A stretch of DNA of 64,000 nucleotides from Bacillota bacterium (GCA_030535235.1 JAUNCL010000004.1:45666-109665), one strand, 5' to 3'; counted from the stretch's first letter, positions 9,475 to 17,682 are shown. Notes: generated by a model not told the origin, from the sequence alone. Made by a program: numbers and translations.

Positions 9475-9485
9475 CCGGGGGCGGC

Positions 9486-9523
9486 AAAAAAAGACCTCGG
9501 GACGGTGTTTCGTCTCGAGGTCT
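9486..9523 (-). terminator. Terminator after the EFR1-Nudix-lipoprotein operon
   Basis: Stem GACCTCG(A/G)GACG with a 6-nt loop, followed on the minus strand by a run of seven T. Confidence 0.85.
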
Positions 9524-9530
9524 CTCCCAT

Positions 9531-10286
9531 TCATCCTTTGTATTTCGGGCAACGGTACCGGGGCTTTCCCTTGCTCTTGCGGCCGTACTCGATGGCCTCC
9601 TTGGGGCACCCGCAGATGCAGGCCATGCAGTGGGTGCATTCCTTGCCCCAAAGGGGGTCCTTCCCGTCCATGGCGATGTTGTTCAGGGGGCAGAGTTTTT
9701 CACACAGGCCGCAGCCGTCGCAGGCCTCGGTGGCCCGGAAGGCCTTGGCCTTGATAGCCATGGCATAAAAAATCCCATTCACAAAACCGCTCTTCATCCG
9801 GTCCAGGGGGCCGGACCGACGCGCCGGGAAAGGCTTTTCCGCCAGGATGATCTTCGCCCCTTCCTCCAGGACGGGATGGGCCTGCCGGATGATCTCTGCC
9901 GCTTCGGTCTCATTGGGCACCGGGAACATGGCGACGTAGTTTTCCGGCATCACCACCTCCAGGACCCCCTGGTAGGACATCCCCTTCACCCGGCACAGCT
10001 CGGCCAGGGTCTTCTCCGGTTTCCCGATGTCCTGGCCGCAGGTCATGACAAAGTAGACCTTTCGGTTTCCCGAAAAGATGCCGTTTCGGATGTAGGACTC
10101 AAAGACCCGGGGGAGCTGCCAGGCATAGGTGGGCGACACGAAGACCCAGGGCTTTTCGGAGGAAAGGTCTGCCTTCTCCCTCGCCTTGATCCCCCGGCCA
10201 GCGTCCACTGCCTCGTCTCCCAGCCGGTCCGCCAACAGCTCCGCTGCGTATCGGCTGTTGCCGGTACCGGAAAAATAAATAATCAT
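9531..10286 (-). CDS. EFR1-type flavodoxin-ferredoxin fusion
   Basis: Probable electron carrier combining an FMN-binding flavodoxin domain with a 2[4Fe-4S] ferredoxin domain. The N-terminus (IIYFSGTGNSRYAAELLA) is the phosphate-binding loop of flavodoxins. The C-terminal quarter has CDGCGLCEKLCP and CTHCMACICGCP, each a complete cubane cluster motif. Residues in between are poorly conserved. This architecture is common in anaerobic Firmicutes and lacks a defined partner. It is the last gene of a three-gene run with the Nudix (12-nt gap) and YARHG lipoprotein genes. Confidence 0.9.
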   Translation of the reverse strand: MIIYFSGTGNSRYAAELLADRLGDEAVDAGRGIKAREKADLSSEKPWVFVSPTYAWQLPRVFESYIRNGIFSGNRKVYFVMTCGQDIGKPEKTLAELCRVKGMSYQGVLEVVMPENYVAMFPVPNETEAAEIIRQAHPVLEEGAKIILAEKPFPARRSGPLDRMKSGFVNGIFYAMAIKAKAFRATEACDGCGLCEKLCPLNNIAMDGKDPLWGKECTHCMACICGCPKEAIEYGRKSKGKPRYRCPKYKG

Positions 10287-10298
10287 GGTAATTCCTCC

Positions 10299-10703
10299 TT
10301 ATTGGGACGGCTCCGCCTGCCGGTCATAGGTCCGGAGGCGGGCCAGGATCTCTTCATCCGCAGGACAGAAGGGCAGCTCGTCCATCTCCCGTACCGTCAC
10401 CCAGCGTATGTCGTTGTGCTCCAGCTTTTGGGGCTCCCCCGTCTCGATCTCCCCGTGAAAGACCGTCAGGCGAATGGTCAGATCCGGGTAGGTGTGGACC
10501 ACTTCCAGGAAAGGCTGTCCCACCCGCAGGTCGATCCCCAGCTCCTCCCGGCACTCCCGCCGCAGAGCTTCCTCCTTGGTCTCCCCCGGTTCCACCTTTC
10601 CGCCTACAAACTCCCACAGCAGGCCCCGGGCCTTGTGGGCAGGCCGCTGGCAGGCCAGGAAACGATCTCCCCGCCAGATCAGGGCGGCAACTACTTCGGT
10701 CAT
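10299..10703 (-). CDS. Nudix hydrolase, MutT (8-oxo-dGTP diphosphatase)-like
   Basis: Hydrolyses nucleoside diphosphate-X compounds. The Nudix box GX5EX7REUXEEXGU reads GKVEPGETKEEALRRECREE followed by LG. The short length (134 residues) and the opening VVAALIWRGDRFLACQRP match the MutT/CTP-pyrophosphohydrolase-like group that sanitises oxidised nucleotides. The natural substrate is inferred only from this similarity. Downstream by 12 nt is the EFR1 gene; upstream by 15 nt is the lipoprotein gene. Confidence 0.9.
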   Translation of the reverse strand: MTEVVAALIWRGDRFLACQRPAHKARGLLWEFVGGKVEPGETKEEALRRECREELGIDLRVGQPFLEVVHTYPDLTIRLTVFHGEIETGEPQKLEHNDIRWVTVREMDELPFCPADEEILARLRTYDRQAEPSQ

Positions 10704-10718
10704 GGGGACTCCTCCTCG

Positions 10719-11651
10719 TCAGTTCCGGTAAGAGGTCAGCAGGCGCAGGTTTTTCTGGTCCAGGCTGGAGAAATTCAGCCCACTGGCATCCCGGGTGACC
10801 CCGTGGTACCAGGGCTGTCCCTCAAACATATACTGAAGGCTGTCGGTCTCAAAAATATAACCGTTCTTGGCATAGATGGTGTTAATGAGAAGCTGAATGT
10901 CGTAGTCCGAAAGGTTTCTCACATAGCCGGCGGTGAGCTCACTGTCCACCGCCCGGCGGGTCCACATCCAGCCCAACCCGGAGATATTTTCGGATTTGCC
11001 GTCCCGATAGCTCACCAGCAGGTTCAGATTGCTCCGGTCCACCGAGGACATCTGCAGCCGGGAGGCGTCGTTGGACACAGGCACATACCAGGGCATGCGG
11101 CTGAAATAATTCTGGATCTCCGCGGTGCGGAAGACATACCCATTCTTGGCATAGATCTGGTTGATGATAAACTGGATCTGCTCTCCGTCCATGCCGGCCA
11201 CTTCGGTCTCAGACAGATAATAGGTGGGGTAGACGGAGGCCGCGTTGGTCTCCTCCACGTAGCCCACAGTCTGAGAGGCCGACTGGGTCCAGGAATCCCT
11301 GTCCTCCCCGGTCTCCCCCGGTCCCACGATGACCTCCACATGGCAGGAGACGTCACTGTAGGCCTTGGAGGCCACGGTAATGGTGCAGGACCCGGCTCCC
11401 GTGGCGGAGACCTTTCCGCTCTCGTCCACAACGGCCACCTCCCGGTTGCTGCTGGCCCAGAGCAGGTCCCGCTTTTCCACATCAGAGGGGGTCAAAACCA
11501 CCTGGATGTTCTCCGTGCCGCCCTCGGTGAGGTTTATGGTCTCAGGATAGGCCGCGATGGATTCCAGGGCGGTCGTGCCGCTGCCGGTATCCGCACTACA
11601 TCCTGCCAGCAAAAGAAGAGCTGCCGCGGCAAGGAAGATACGCTTTTTCAT
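10719..11651 (-). CDS. Lipoprotein with Big2-like Ig domain and two YARHG domains
   Basis: Secreted, lipid-anchored surface protein of unknown function. Residues 1-18 form a signal peptide ending in the lipobox LLAGC. Residues about 30-105 look like a bacterial Ig-like (Big2) domain (SVDP-like start, VEKRDLLWASSNREVAVVD, GSCTITV). Then two copies of a YARHG-type domain follow, with the shared pattern INQIYAKNGYVF...PWY and INTIYAKNGYIF...PWY about 90 residues apart. YARHG domains are known from extracellular proteins and are thought to bind wall or carbohydrate material. A good promoter precedes it, making it the first gene of the EFR1 operon. Confidence 0.85.
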   Translation of the reverse strand: MKKRIFLAAAALLLLAGCSADTGSGTTALESIAAYPETINLTEGGTENIQVVLTPSDVEKRDLLWASSNREVAVVDESGKVSATGAGSCTITVASKAYSDVSCHVEVIVGPGETGEDRDSWTQSASQTVGYVEETNAASVYPTYYLSETEVAGMDGEQIQFIINQIYAKNGYVFRTAEIQNYFSRMPWYVPVSNDASRLQMSSVDRSNLNLLVSYRDGKSENISGLGWMWTRRAVDSELTAGYVRNLSDYDIQLLINTIYAKNGYIFETDSLQYMFEGQPWYHGVTRDASGLNFSSLDQKNLRLLTSYRN

Positions 11652-11693
11652 AGGCTATTCCTCCTAATCTCGATCTGTTTTTCCAATGATGGC

Positions 11694-11722
11694 ATTATAC
11701 TGCATTTTGCATATCAATGCAA
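11694..11722 (-). promoter_or_regulatory. Promoter of the lipoprotein-Nudix-EFR1 operon
   Basis: Minus-strand TTGCAT, 17 nt, TATAAT; 43 nt before the start codon, which is preceded by AGGAGGAAT. Confidence 0.75.
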
Positions 11723-11739
11723 GAAAAGCAAAAAAGGAA

Positions 11740-12444
11740 TCATTTTATCGCAAATTGCTGCCCATGATAGAGAACCGGATGAATTTTGTCCCGATATCCC
11801 TCACTGCGGGGATCGGACATCAGCTTTTTGGTGATCCAGAAGGCCTCCCAGCTGTGCATGGGAAAGGCATTGCGGATCGCCACATGGTTCATGATCCAGT
11901 CGAACCCCAGCCAATAGTCCCCCTCCTGCCGGGGGTCCAGCACCAGAAAGGCCACGTCGATGGTTTGATCCTCCAGCTTTCTGATTTCCCGCTTAAAATC
12001 CCGTTCCATCTCTCGGTTCCACTGGTCGGGTTCCCCCTCCCAGTGCCACCACTGGAGGTCCCCCGCATGAAAGAGGGTCTTTCCCTCCGCCTCCACCAGA
12101 AAGGCCACGCCGGAATCCGTGGAGTGGAGGGTGGTGATGTGCAGCCCCTCCAGGGTCAGCTCTCTGCCGCCGCCCAGCCGGAACACCCGCTCCTCGTCGA
12201 TGCCCAGAGCGGCCTTCCGCTTGGCAGAGAGACGGATGCAGCTGCCCAGGATATACCAGGTGTTCTCCATCCCCAGTGTGAAGATCTCCGGGGAGTAGTG
12301 ATCCCCGTGGTGATGGCTGTTGAACACATACAGGGGCTTGCTCCGGTCAAGCTCCGGCAGATCGCCGCCGTACCAGTCAAACAGGAGGGAGCATCCCTCC
12401 AGCTCCACCAGGAAGCAGCTGTGGTATACAAAGGTAATGTTCAT
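11740..12444 (-). CDS. Metallo-beta-lactamase-fold hydrolase
   Basis: Probable metal-dependent hydrolase of the L-ascorbate lactonase (UlaG)-like group. The motif SHHHGDHYS (about residue 44) supplies zinc ligands, and FHAGDLQWW (about 129) supplies the second-shell aspartate. The opening ITFVYHSCFLVELEG is typical of UlaG-like proteins. A standalone 234-residue gene with its own promoter; no substrate can be inferred from neighbours. Confidence 0.85.
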   Translation of the reverse strand: MNITFVYHSCFLVELEGCSLLFDWYGGDLPELDRSKPLYVFNSHHHGDHYSPEIFTLGMENTWYILGSCIRLSAKRKAALGIDEERVFRLGGGRELTLEGLHITTLHSTDSGVAFLVEAEGKTLFHAGDLQWWHWEGEPDQWNREMERDFKREIRKLEDQTIDVAFLVLDPRQEGDYWLGFDWIMNHVAIRNAFPMHSWEAFWITKKLMSDPRSEGYRDKIHPVLYHGQQFAIK

Positions 12445-12485
12445 GGGCGTTTACTCCTTGCAGGGGCACAAAATACTACCGTTTC

Positions 12486-12514
12486 AGTTTACTGTATCTT
12501 CCCGAAAAAGTCAA
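12486..12514 (-). promoter_or_regulatory. Promoter of the metallo-hydrolase gene
   Basis: Minus-strand TTGACT, 17 nt, TAAACT, 42 nt upstream of the start. Confidence 0.5.
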
Positions 12515-12523
12515 TCGAGAGGG

Positions 12524-12551
12524 ACGCCCGACCCCGGCGGCGCATAGAGTA
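12524..12551 (+). promoter_or_regulatory. Candidate sigma-K promoter of the SleC-like operon
   Basis: An AC dinucleotide, 17 nt, then CATAGAGTA, which fits the mother-cell sigma-K pattern AC-N16/17-CATANNNTA. It lies 22 nt before the ATG of the first SleC-like gene; no TTGACA/TATAAT-like alternative was seen in the gap. Confidence 0.35.
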
Positions 12552-12573
12552 CAGGGAAAGGAGGTCGTTTCGT

Positions 12574-12948
12574 ATGCCCTATTCCGGAACCTTAGTCACC
12601 CGGGTCTTCACCAGCCGGGGACAGCTCCCCGTCCAGGACGCCTTTGTCTCGGTGGTCCAGCATGGAGAGGATGGAGACCAGCTTCTGGATGTCCAGTCCA
12701 GCAACCGCAGCGGAAACACCGCGCCTATCACCATCTCCTCCCCCTCCCCCCAGAGCAGCCAGAGCCCCGGCGACAGCACCCCCTTCGCCCTGTGCGATGT
12801 CTGGGTGGAGCGCCAGGGATTCCGGCTGATGGTGGTCAAAAACGTGCAGATCTTCCCTGACATCATCAGCGTCCAGGATCTGCCGCTGATCCCTCAGGTT
12901 AGCGGCGAAAGCACGGACATCGTGGTCATCACCCCCCAGGATCTGTAA
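12574..12948 (+). CDS. SleC-like N-terminal domain protein (spore cortex-lytic set, part 1)
   Basis: A 124-residue protein resembling the N-terminal prodomain of clostridial SleC, a carboxypeptidase-regulatory-like beta fold. The opening LVTRVFTSRGQLPVQDAFVS and the later FALCDVWVERQGFR follow that pattern. In SleC this part is removed on activation. Here it is a separate gene placed 14 nt before a gene for the SpoIID-like part and 1.2 kb before a peptidoglycan-binding gene. No signal peptide is present, as expected for a protein made in the mother cell or forespore. ATG follows GAAAGGAGG. Assignment rests on order and similarity of pattern, not on a search. Confidence 0.6.
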   Translation: MPYSGTLVTRVFTSRGQLPVQDAFVSVVQHGEDGDQLLDVQSSNRSGNTAPITISSPSPQSSQSPGDSTPFALCDVWVERQGFRLMVVKNVQIFPDIISVQDLPLIPQVSGESTDIVVITPQDL

Positions 12949-12962
12949 CGGAGGAACTGCCT

Positions 12963-14174
12963 ATGCCAATTTCTGTCGTACCATACATCCCCACCTACAT
13001 CACCGTTCATCTGGGGACCCCCAGCAGCAATGCGGAGAACGTCACCGTCCCCTTCATTGATTACATCAAAAACGTGGCCTCCAGCGAAATCTACCCCACC
13101 TGGCACTACTCCTCCCTGCGGGCCAATATCCTGGCTCAGGTCTCCTTCGCCCTGAACCGTGTGTACACGGAGTTCTACCCCAGCCAGGGATATGACTTCA
13201 ACATCACCTCCACCACCGCCTTCGACCAGCGGTTCATCAAGGACCGGACCATCTTCGACAGTGTCAGCCAGCTGGTGGATGAACTCTTTGACGACTACAT
13301 CCGGCGGGAAGGCTATGTGGAGCCCCTGTCCGCCAAGTTCTGCAACGGCACCACAACCCAGTGCGATGGGCTCTCCCAGTGGGGCAGCGAGTATCTGGCC
13401 CAGGAGGGCACCAACTCCATGGACATTCTCCGCACCTATTACGGGGATGACATCGAGTTGGTGGTCAACGCCCCCATCCAGAACATCCAATACTCCTATC
13501 CCGGCGCCGCCATGCGGCGTGGGGACCGCAGCCCCGACATCCGCATCGCCCAGTTCATGCTCAACCGCATCTCCCAGGCCTACCCGGCCATTCCCAAGAT
13601 TCCCATTGTGGATGGATTCTTCGGGCCCCAGACCGAGGCCGCCGTCCGTCAGTTCCAAAAAATTTTCAACCTGACCAGCGACGGCATCATCGGCAAGGGG
13701 ACCTGGTACACCATGGTCCAGCTCTACAGCGGGCTCCTCCGGCTGTCCGAGCTGGTCAGCGAGGGGCAGCCTCTGAGCCAACTGAACTTTGACTACGAGG
13801 AGTTCCTGTCCTACGGCCAGCAGAGCCAGCGGGTGGCCTTTTTGCAGTACCTCCTCTCCATCCTCTCTCAGTTCTACACCAACATCCCCTTCGTGACCAT
13901 CGACGGCGTCTACGGCCCCGCCACCAGGCAGGCCGTCATGGCTCTCCAGCGGGATGCCGGCCTGCCCCAGACGGGCTCTGTCAGCGAGGCCACCTGGGAC
14001 GCCATCGTGGAGCGGTTTCTCAGCATCGACCGGACCGTGCTGGCCTCCGCCGGGCTCACCCCCTTCACAAGCTCCCTGTCCGGAGAGCTGACCCCGGAGC
14101 AGATTCAGGAATCCCTCACCCTCCATCCCGACCAGTTTCCCGGGCGCAGCCTGGAATACGGTCAGACCGATTGA
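12963..14174 (+). CDS. SleC-like SpoIID-domain and peptidoglycan-binding protein (part 2)
   Basis: 403 residues. Residues about 10-185 resemble the SpoIID/SCLE catalytic-type domain of SleC (TVPFIDYIKNVASSEIYP, SLRANILAQVSFALNRVYTE, SQGYDFNITSTTAFDQ, CDGLSQWGSEYLA). SleC of clostridia is a lytic transglycosylase that opens the spore cortex at germination. Two peptidoglycan-binding type 1 domains follow (IVDGFFGPQTEAAVRQFQK at about 215 and IDGVYGPATRQAVMALQRD at about 315). No signal peptide. A conserved Glu in ASSEIYPTW is a candidate catalytic acid. Preceded by GGAGG 9 nt before the ATG. Confidence 0.75.
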   Translation: MPISVVPYIPTYITVHLGTPSSNAENVTVPFIDYIKNVASSEIYPTWHYSSLRANILAQVSFALNRVYTEFYPSQGYDFNITSTTAFDQRFIKDRTIFDSVSQLVDELFDDYIRREGYVEPLSAKFCNGTTTQCDGLSQWGSEYLAQEGTNSMDILRTYYGDDIELVVNAPIQNIQYSYPGAAMRRGDRSPDIRIAQFMLNRISQAYPAIPKIPIVDGFFGPQTEAAVRQFQKIFNLTSDGIIGKGTWYTMVQLYSGLLRLSELVSEGQPLSQLNFDYEEFLSYGQQSQRVAFLQYLLSILSQFYTNIPFVTIDGVYGPATRQAVMALQRDAGLPQTGSVSEATWDAIVERFLSIDRTVLASAGLTPFTSSLSGELTPEQIQESLTLHPDQFPGRSLEYGQTD

Positions 14175-14192
14175 GAAAGGAGCCCGCCGACT

Positions 14193-14723
14193 ATGAACCA
14201 GCACACGCCAACCAGCGGAACACCGGTGCGCCGTCTCCAGGAAATGCTGCGCACCCTGGCCCATGTCCACCGGGAGATCCCCTTTCTCCTCCCCAACGGG
14301 ACCTTCGGGGAGGGAACCCTGGAGGGGGTCATGGTCTTTCAGCGCCTCATGGGCCTGCCCGTCACCGGAACGGTAGACCAGACCACCTGGGACGCCGTCA
14401 CAGAGGAGTACGACCGGGTGAACCATCAGATTTCCGCTCCCCGGACCGCCAACCTCTTCCCCCACAATCCCGCCGTCATTCAGCCGGGTCAGTCCTCCCC
14501 CCTGCTCTACCCTATTCAAGGGATGCTTCTGGCCCTGTCCGACGTCTTTGCCCCCGTGCAGGCCGTTCAGCCCTCGGGGACCCTGGACTGCGGCACCGCC
14601 GACAACCTCCGGTGGCTCCAGCGCTGCGGCCATCAGGAGGAGACCGGTGCCTTGGACCGGGAGACCTGGGAGCTGCTCTCCCGGGTGTATGAGACCTTCG
14701 TGGCCCGCCAGCCCCGGGTGTGA
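14193..14723 (+). CDS. Peptidoglycan-binding domain protein (SleC-like set, part 3)
   Basis: 176 residues with two peptidoglycan-binding-type-1-like repeats: LLPNGTFGEGTLEGVMVFQR at about 33-52 and, more degenerate, PSGTLDCGTADNLRWLQRC at about 125-143. There is no catalytic domain and no signal peptide. It follows the SpoIID-like gene by 18 nt with GAAAGGAGC upstream of the ATG. A role in targeting or inhibiting the partner enzyme on cortex peptidoglycan is an inference from the operon. Confidence 0.75.
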   Translation: MNQHTPTSGTPVRRLQEMLRTLAHVHREIPFLLPNGTFGEGTLEGVMVFQRLMGLPVTGTVDQTTWDAVTEEYDRVNHQISAPRTANLFPHNPAVIQPGQSSPLLYPIQGMLLALSDVFAPVQAVQPSGTLDCGTADNLRWLQRCGHQEETGALDRETWELLSRVYETFVARQPRV

Positions 14724-14733
14724 CAGATGCAAA

Positions 14734-14763
14734 GCCGCCCGGACCTCTCTCGGTCCGGGCGGC
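14734..14763. terminator. Terminator between the SleC-like operon and the SLH/L,D-transpeptidase gene
   Basis: Perfect 12-bp stem GCCGCCCGGACC with a 6-nt loop between convergent genes; T-runs are short on both sides. Confidence 0.7.
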
Positions 14764-14773
14764 GCGATCTTCT

Positions 14774-17503
14774 TTAGTGGACCACCACGGTGGTGCCGTT
14801 GGGAATGTTGTTGTACATGAACCAGATGTCGTCGTTGTACATCCGCAGGCAGCCATGGCTGATGGGGAAGCCAATGCGGGCGTCATAGTACCGGTCAGAG
14901 TTCATGGGCCAGTACTCCAGACGGGAGTGGAAAGCATAGCCCGAGGAGCCGTAGAAGCGGACGATGGGACCGCAGTAATAGGAGCCATAGTTCCAGGAGC
15001 TCTGCTTGTAGGAGGTGGTGAACACGCCCTTGATGGTGGGGGTGGAAGGCTTACCGGAGCCGCACAGGCACTCCCGGATGAGCTTCCAGTTCCCCTGGGA
15101 ACCCTCAAAGATATTCACCCGCTGGTAGGTAAGATTCACCCACACCAGATACTTGGTCTGGCTGGAATATCCCTTCAGGTTGACCCAGGCAGTCTTCACC
15201 TCGGGGTCGTAGTCGTGTTTCAGGGCCCAGGCCAGGGTGTAGTCGCCGGCATAGGTGCTGGTGACCTTGTTCAGCACGTCTGCCTCGGTCAGATTGTGAT
15301 AATAGAGGTACCCGTAGTTTTTCAGATTAACGGTCTTCGATGCGCTGATCTGCTGGGCCCGGCCGTCGGCGGTGGTGTAGGACAGGACGAACTTGATCTC
15401 CGAGGTGCGCTTCATGTTCTCGGTGTAGGTGTACTTATGGCTCAGCTTCGGCGTGTCCTGCCCCAGAACAATGGTCTGGGTGGAGACCTTCTTGCCGTCC
15501 ACATACCATTCCCCGGTGCAGGTCTTGCCCGCCTCGGGGTATTTCAGGTTGGCCGTGACCACCAGGTCAGCTCCCGGCTCCAGGGTGGTCGGGGCACTGA
15601 GGGAGGCCGAAGCCCGGGCAATGCCGTTGTCCGGGAAGTTTTCTACCTTGAGCTGGGCCTCGCCCCGGACCTCCTGCTGGCGGCCGTCCTCGGTGGTGTA
15701 GGTCAGGACAAGCTCCACCGTGCTGGTCTCCGGCATGCCGTAGTAGTAGTCATAGCGGAAAGTCAGGTAGGGGCTGCTCTTGCCCAGGGTGACTTTACCG
15801 GTGGACACCTCCCTACCGTCCACATACCAGAAGCCTTGGCAGACCTTGTCCACCTCAGGGCTGTCCACCACGGCGGTGGCCTGGAGCGTCTCTCCGGCAG
15901 CTAAGGTCTCAGGCACGGAAAGGGTCACCACCGCATCCGCCAGACCCAGGTCGGCAAAGGTCTCCAGCTTCACGTCAGCAGAGGCCTTCCCGTCGTACAC
16001 GTCCCCGTCGGAGTCCGTGTAGGTGAGGACGAACTCCACCACGCCATCCTGCTTCATATCATGGGTGTAACTGGGGGGCATGGAGGCCACCGGCGTATCC
16101 TTGCCCAGGCGGACAGTCTGCCGCTCCATCAGCTCTCCATTTAAGTACCAGGCGGCGGTGCACAGCTTGCCTATGTGCTCCTCCGGAACGGTCAGGTCGG
16201 CTCTGGCCTTCAGGACCTGGCCGGCGGGCAGGATGTCGGGGGTGGACAGACTGATCTCCACACCGGACAGATCATAGCCTGTCCAGGGGGTGAGGTTGTC
16301 CTTGGAGACCTTCAGGTCATAATACTTGGTGTTCAGGGTCACATCCTTCACCCGGCCGCTGCCGGAAACCGCGCTGTCCCGGCCGGCCAGAAGAAGGGTG
16401 TCCGCCTTGGCGTCCAACTTTACAGTGTTCCCGGTTCCCCGGATAACCATATCTCCCACCGTGCATCCCCGCTTGACGGAGACGGTATTGCCGCTGCCGG
16501 AGATGGTCAGGGTATCCACCGAGCTGTTGATCACGACCGTCCGGCCGCTGCCGGTAATCTCCACCCGGTCGATGTTTCCGGAACAGGTCACGCTGCCTGT
16601 GCCATCCCCCACCGTCAGGGTGCCGACAGTATAGGTCTTGGGCAGGTCCAGGGTCACGTCCCCGGTGCGGGCCGCCAGGATGAGTTTTTCAATCGTCCCC
16701 GTCCCCTGGATGGCCAAAGAGGTCAGGTGATCCGAGCGGATGGCCGCCAGAGAGGCGCTGACGTCGGTGAGGCTGATGACCGAGGAGGCATCGTCAAACC
16801 AGAGGTCCCCGGCGTTCCGGTCCCTCAGCTCCACATCCCCGGAGAGGACCGTTCCTACACTCCGGTTGTCCTGGTAGCTGTCAGCGGTGGTATAGACCCC
16901 GGCCAGTCGATAGAGGATGGTGGCAAACTCCGCCCGGGTCAAGGGCCGGTCGGCCCGGAGGCCGCCTTCGCTGCCGTTGACCACCCCGGCCTCCACCAGA
17001 GAGGCCGCCGCCTGCTGGGTCTCCCCGGTGAGGTAGGCCGTGTCATCAAAGGCTTCCAGAACCGACAGGTCAGGCTCCGCCGTGGTGACCTGGAAGGCCC
17101 GGCCAAACAGGCGGAAGGCGTCTCCCCGGGAGATGGGCTGATTCAGGTCGGTCCCGTAGCTCTCGTCCAGCAGACCGGCGTAGACTCCCTTAGCGGCCTC
17201 CTCCTTGTACCAGGCCCCGGCAGGGATCTGGAAGGCACCGGTGTCCTCCTTGCCGGTGACGTGGAGCACACGGCACAGAACCGTCACGGCCTCGGCGGTG
17301 GTCACGCTCTTGTCGGGGGCCATGGTGGCGGCGTCATATCCCTTGAGGATGCCATCATCATAGGCCTGCCGCAGGGTGTTCTCCGCCCAGTGTCCCTTCA
17401 CATCCTGAAAGTCCGTGAAGGCTGCCTCGGCAGTGGCGGCAAGGCCCAGGACCATGGTCACGCCAAGGATCAGAGGAACGGCTTTTTTCAGAAACTTCTT
17501 CAT
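14774..17503 (-). CDS. Surface L,D-transpeptidase with SLH domains, beta-solenoid and three Ig-like repeats
   Basis: 909 residues. Signal peptide 1-27 (ATAEAA cleavage region). Three SLH domains at about 28-205 (FQDVKGHWAENTLRQAYDDG, the GILKGYD motif, ISRGDAF, LTRAEFATILYRLAG), which attach proteins to pyruvylated wall polymer. Residues about 215-400 are a Gly/Thr/Val-rich run of short beta strands (ITGSGRTVVINSS, ISGSGNTVSVKRG, IRGTGNTVKLDA) that reads as a parallel beta-solenoid. Three repeats of about 105 residues follow (each with WYLNGE or WYVDGR/K and FVLTYT or LVLTYT). The last 130 residues are a YkuD L,D-transpeptidase domain with the active-site motif SHGCLRM near the C-terminus. 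It should form 3-3 cross-links in peptidoglycan or attach proteins at the surface. Confidence 0.9.
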   Translation of the reverse strand: MKKFLKKAVPLILGVTMVLGLAATAEAAFTDFQDVKGHWAENTLRQAYDDGILKGYDAATMAPDKSVTTAEAVTVLCRVLHVTGKEDTGAFQIPAGAWYKEEAAKGVYAGLLDESYGTDLNQPISRGDAFRLFGRAFQVTTAEPDLSVLEAFDDTAYLTGETQQAAASLVEAGVVNGSEGGLRADRPLTRAEFATILYRLAGVYTTADSYQDNRSVGTVLSGDVELRDRNAGDLWFDDASSVISLTDVSASLAAIRSDHLTSLAIQGTGTIEKLILAARTGDVTLDLPKTYTVGTLTVGDGTGSVTCSGNIDRVEITGSGRTVVINSSVDTLTISGSGNTVSVKRGCTVGDMVIRGTGNTVKLDAKADTLLLAGRDSAVSGSGRVKDVTLNTKYYDLKVSKDNLTPWTGYDLSGVEISLSTPDILPAGQVLKARADLTVPEEHIGKLCTAAWYLNGELMERQTVRLGKDTPVASMPPSYTHDMKQDGVVEFVLTYTDSDGDVYDGKASADVKLETFADLGLADAVVTLSVPETLAAGETLQATAVVDSPEVDKVCQGFWYVDGREVSTGKVTLGKSSPYLTFRYDYYYGMPETSTVELVLTYTTEDGRQQEVRGEAQLKVENFPDNGIARASASLSAPTTLEPGADLVVTANLKYPEAGKTCTGEWYVDGKKVSTQTIVLGQDTPKLSHKYTYTENMKRTSEIKFVLSYTTADGRAQQISASKTVNLKNYGYLYYHNLTEADVLNKVTSTYAGDYTLAWALKHDYDPEVKTAWVNLKGYSSQTKYLVWVNLTYQRVNIFEGSQGNWKLIRECLCGSGKPSTPTIKGVFTTSYKQSSWNYGSYYCGPIVRFYGSSGYAFHSRLEYWPMNSDRYYDARIGFPISHGCLRMYNDDIWFMYNNIPNGTTVVVH

Positions 17504-17589
17504 CTCTTCTCCTTCCCAATCGCAGTTCTATCCCTGGTGGAATCCCGGAGGCTCCAGGCACAAAATGCGGTTGAATTTCATGTGAATCC

Positions 17590-17618
17590 AGTGTAACGGA
17601 TTTGGAAAAGGATTGCAA
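17590..17618 (-). promoter_or_regulatory. Promoter of the SLH/L,D-transpeptidase gene
   Basis: Minus-strand TTGCAA, 17 nt, TACACT, 87 nt before the ATG. Confidence 0.55.
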
Positions 17619-17659
17619 GATTTACGGAAAATTTTTCTTCCCTCTTTTTCAGCAAAACA

Positions 17660-17682
17660 GCGCGGCAAACCCTGCCGCGCCG
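17660..17682 (-). terminator. Terminator after the thioesterase-YgjP operon
   Basis: Stem GCGCGGCA/TGCCGCGC with a short loop, followed on the minus strand by TGTTTTG, 20 nt beyond the stop. Confidence 0.6.

Noticed and set aside
8016-11834. Very long open frame (1272 codons) on the plus strand
   Set aside because: It lies antisense to pcrA, the EFR1, Nudix and lipoprotein genes, has low-complexity Gly/Leu/Val/His-rich translation and no family motif; it is a GC-bias artefact.
12894-14732. 612-codon minus-strand frame over the SleC-like genes
   Set aside because: Gly/Val/Leu-rich shadow; the plus-strand frames show recognisable repeats and ribosome sites.
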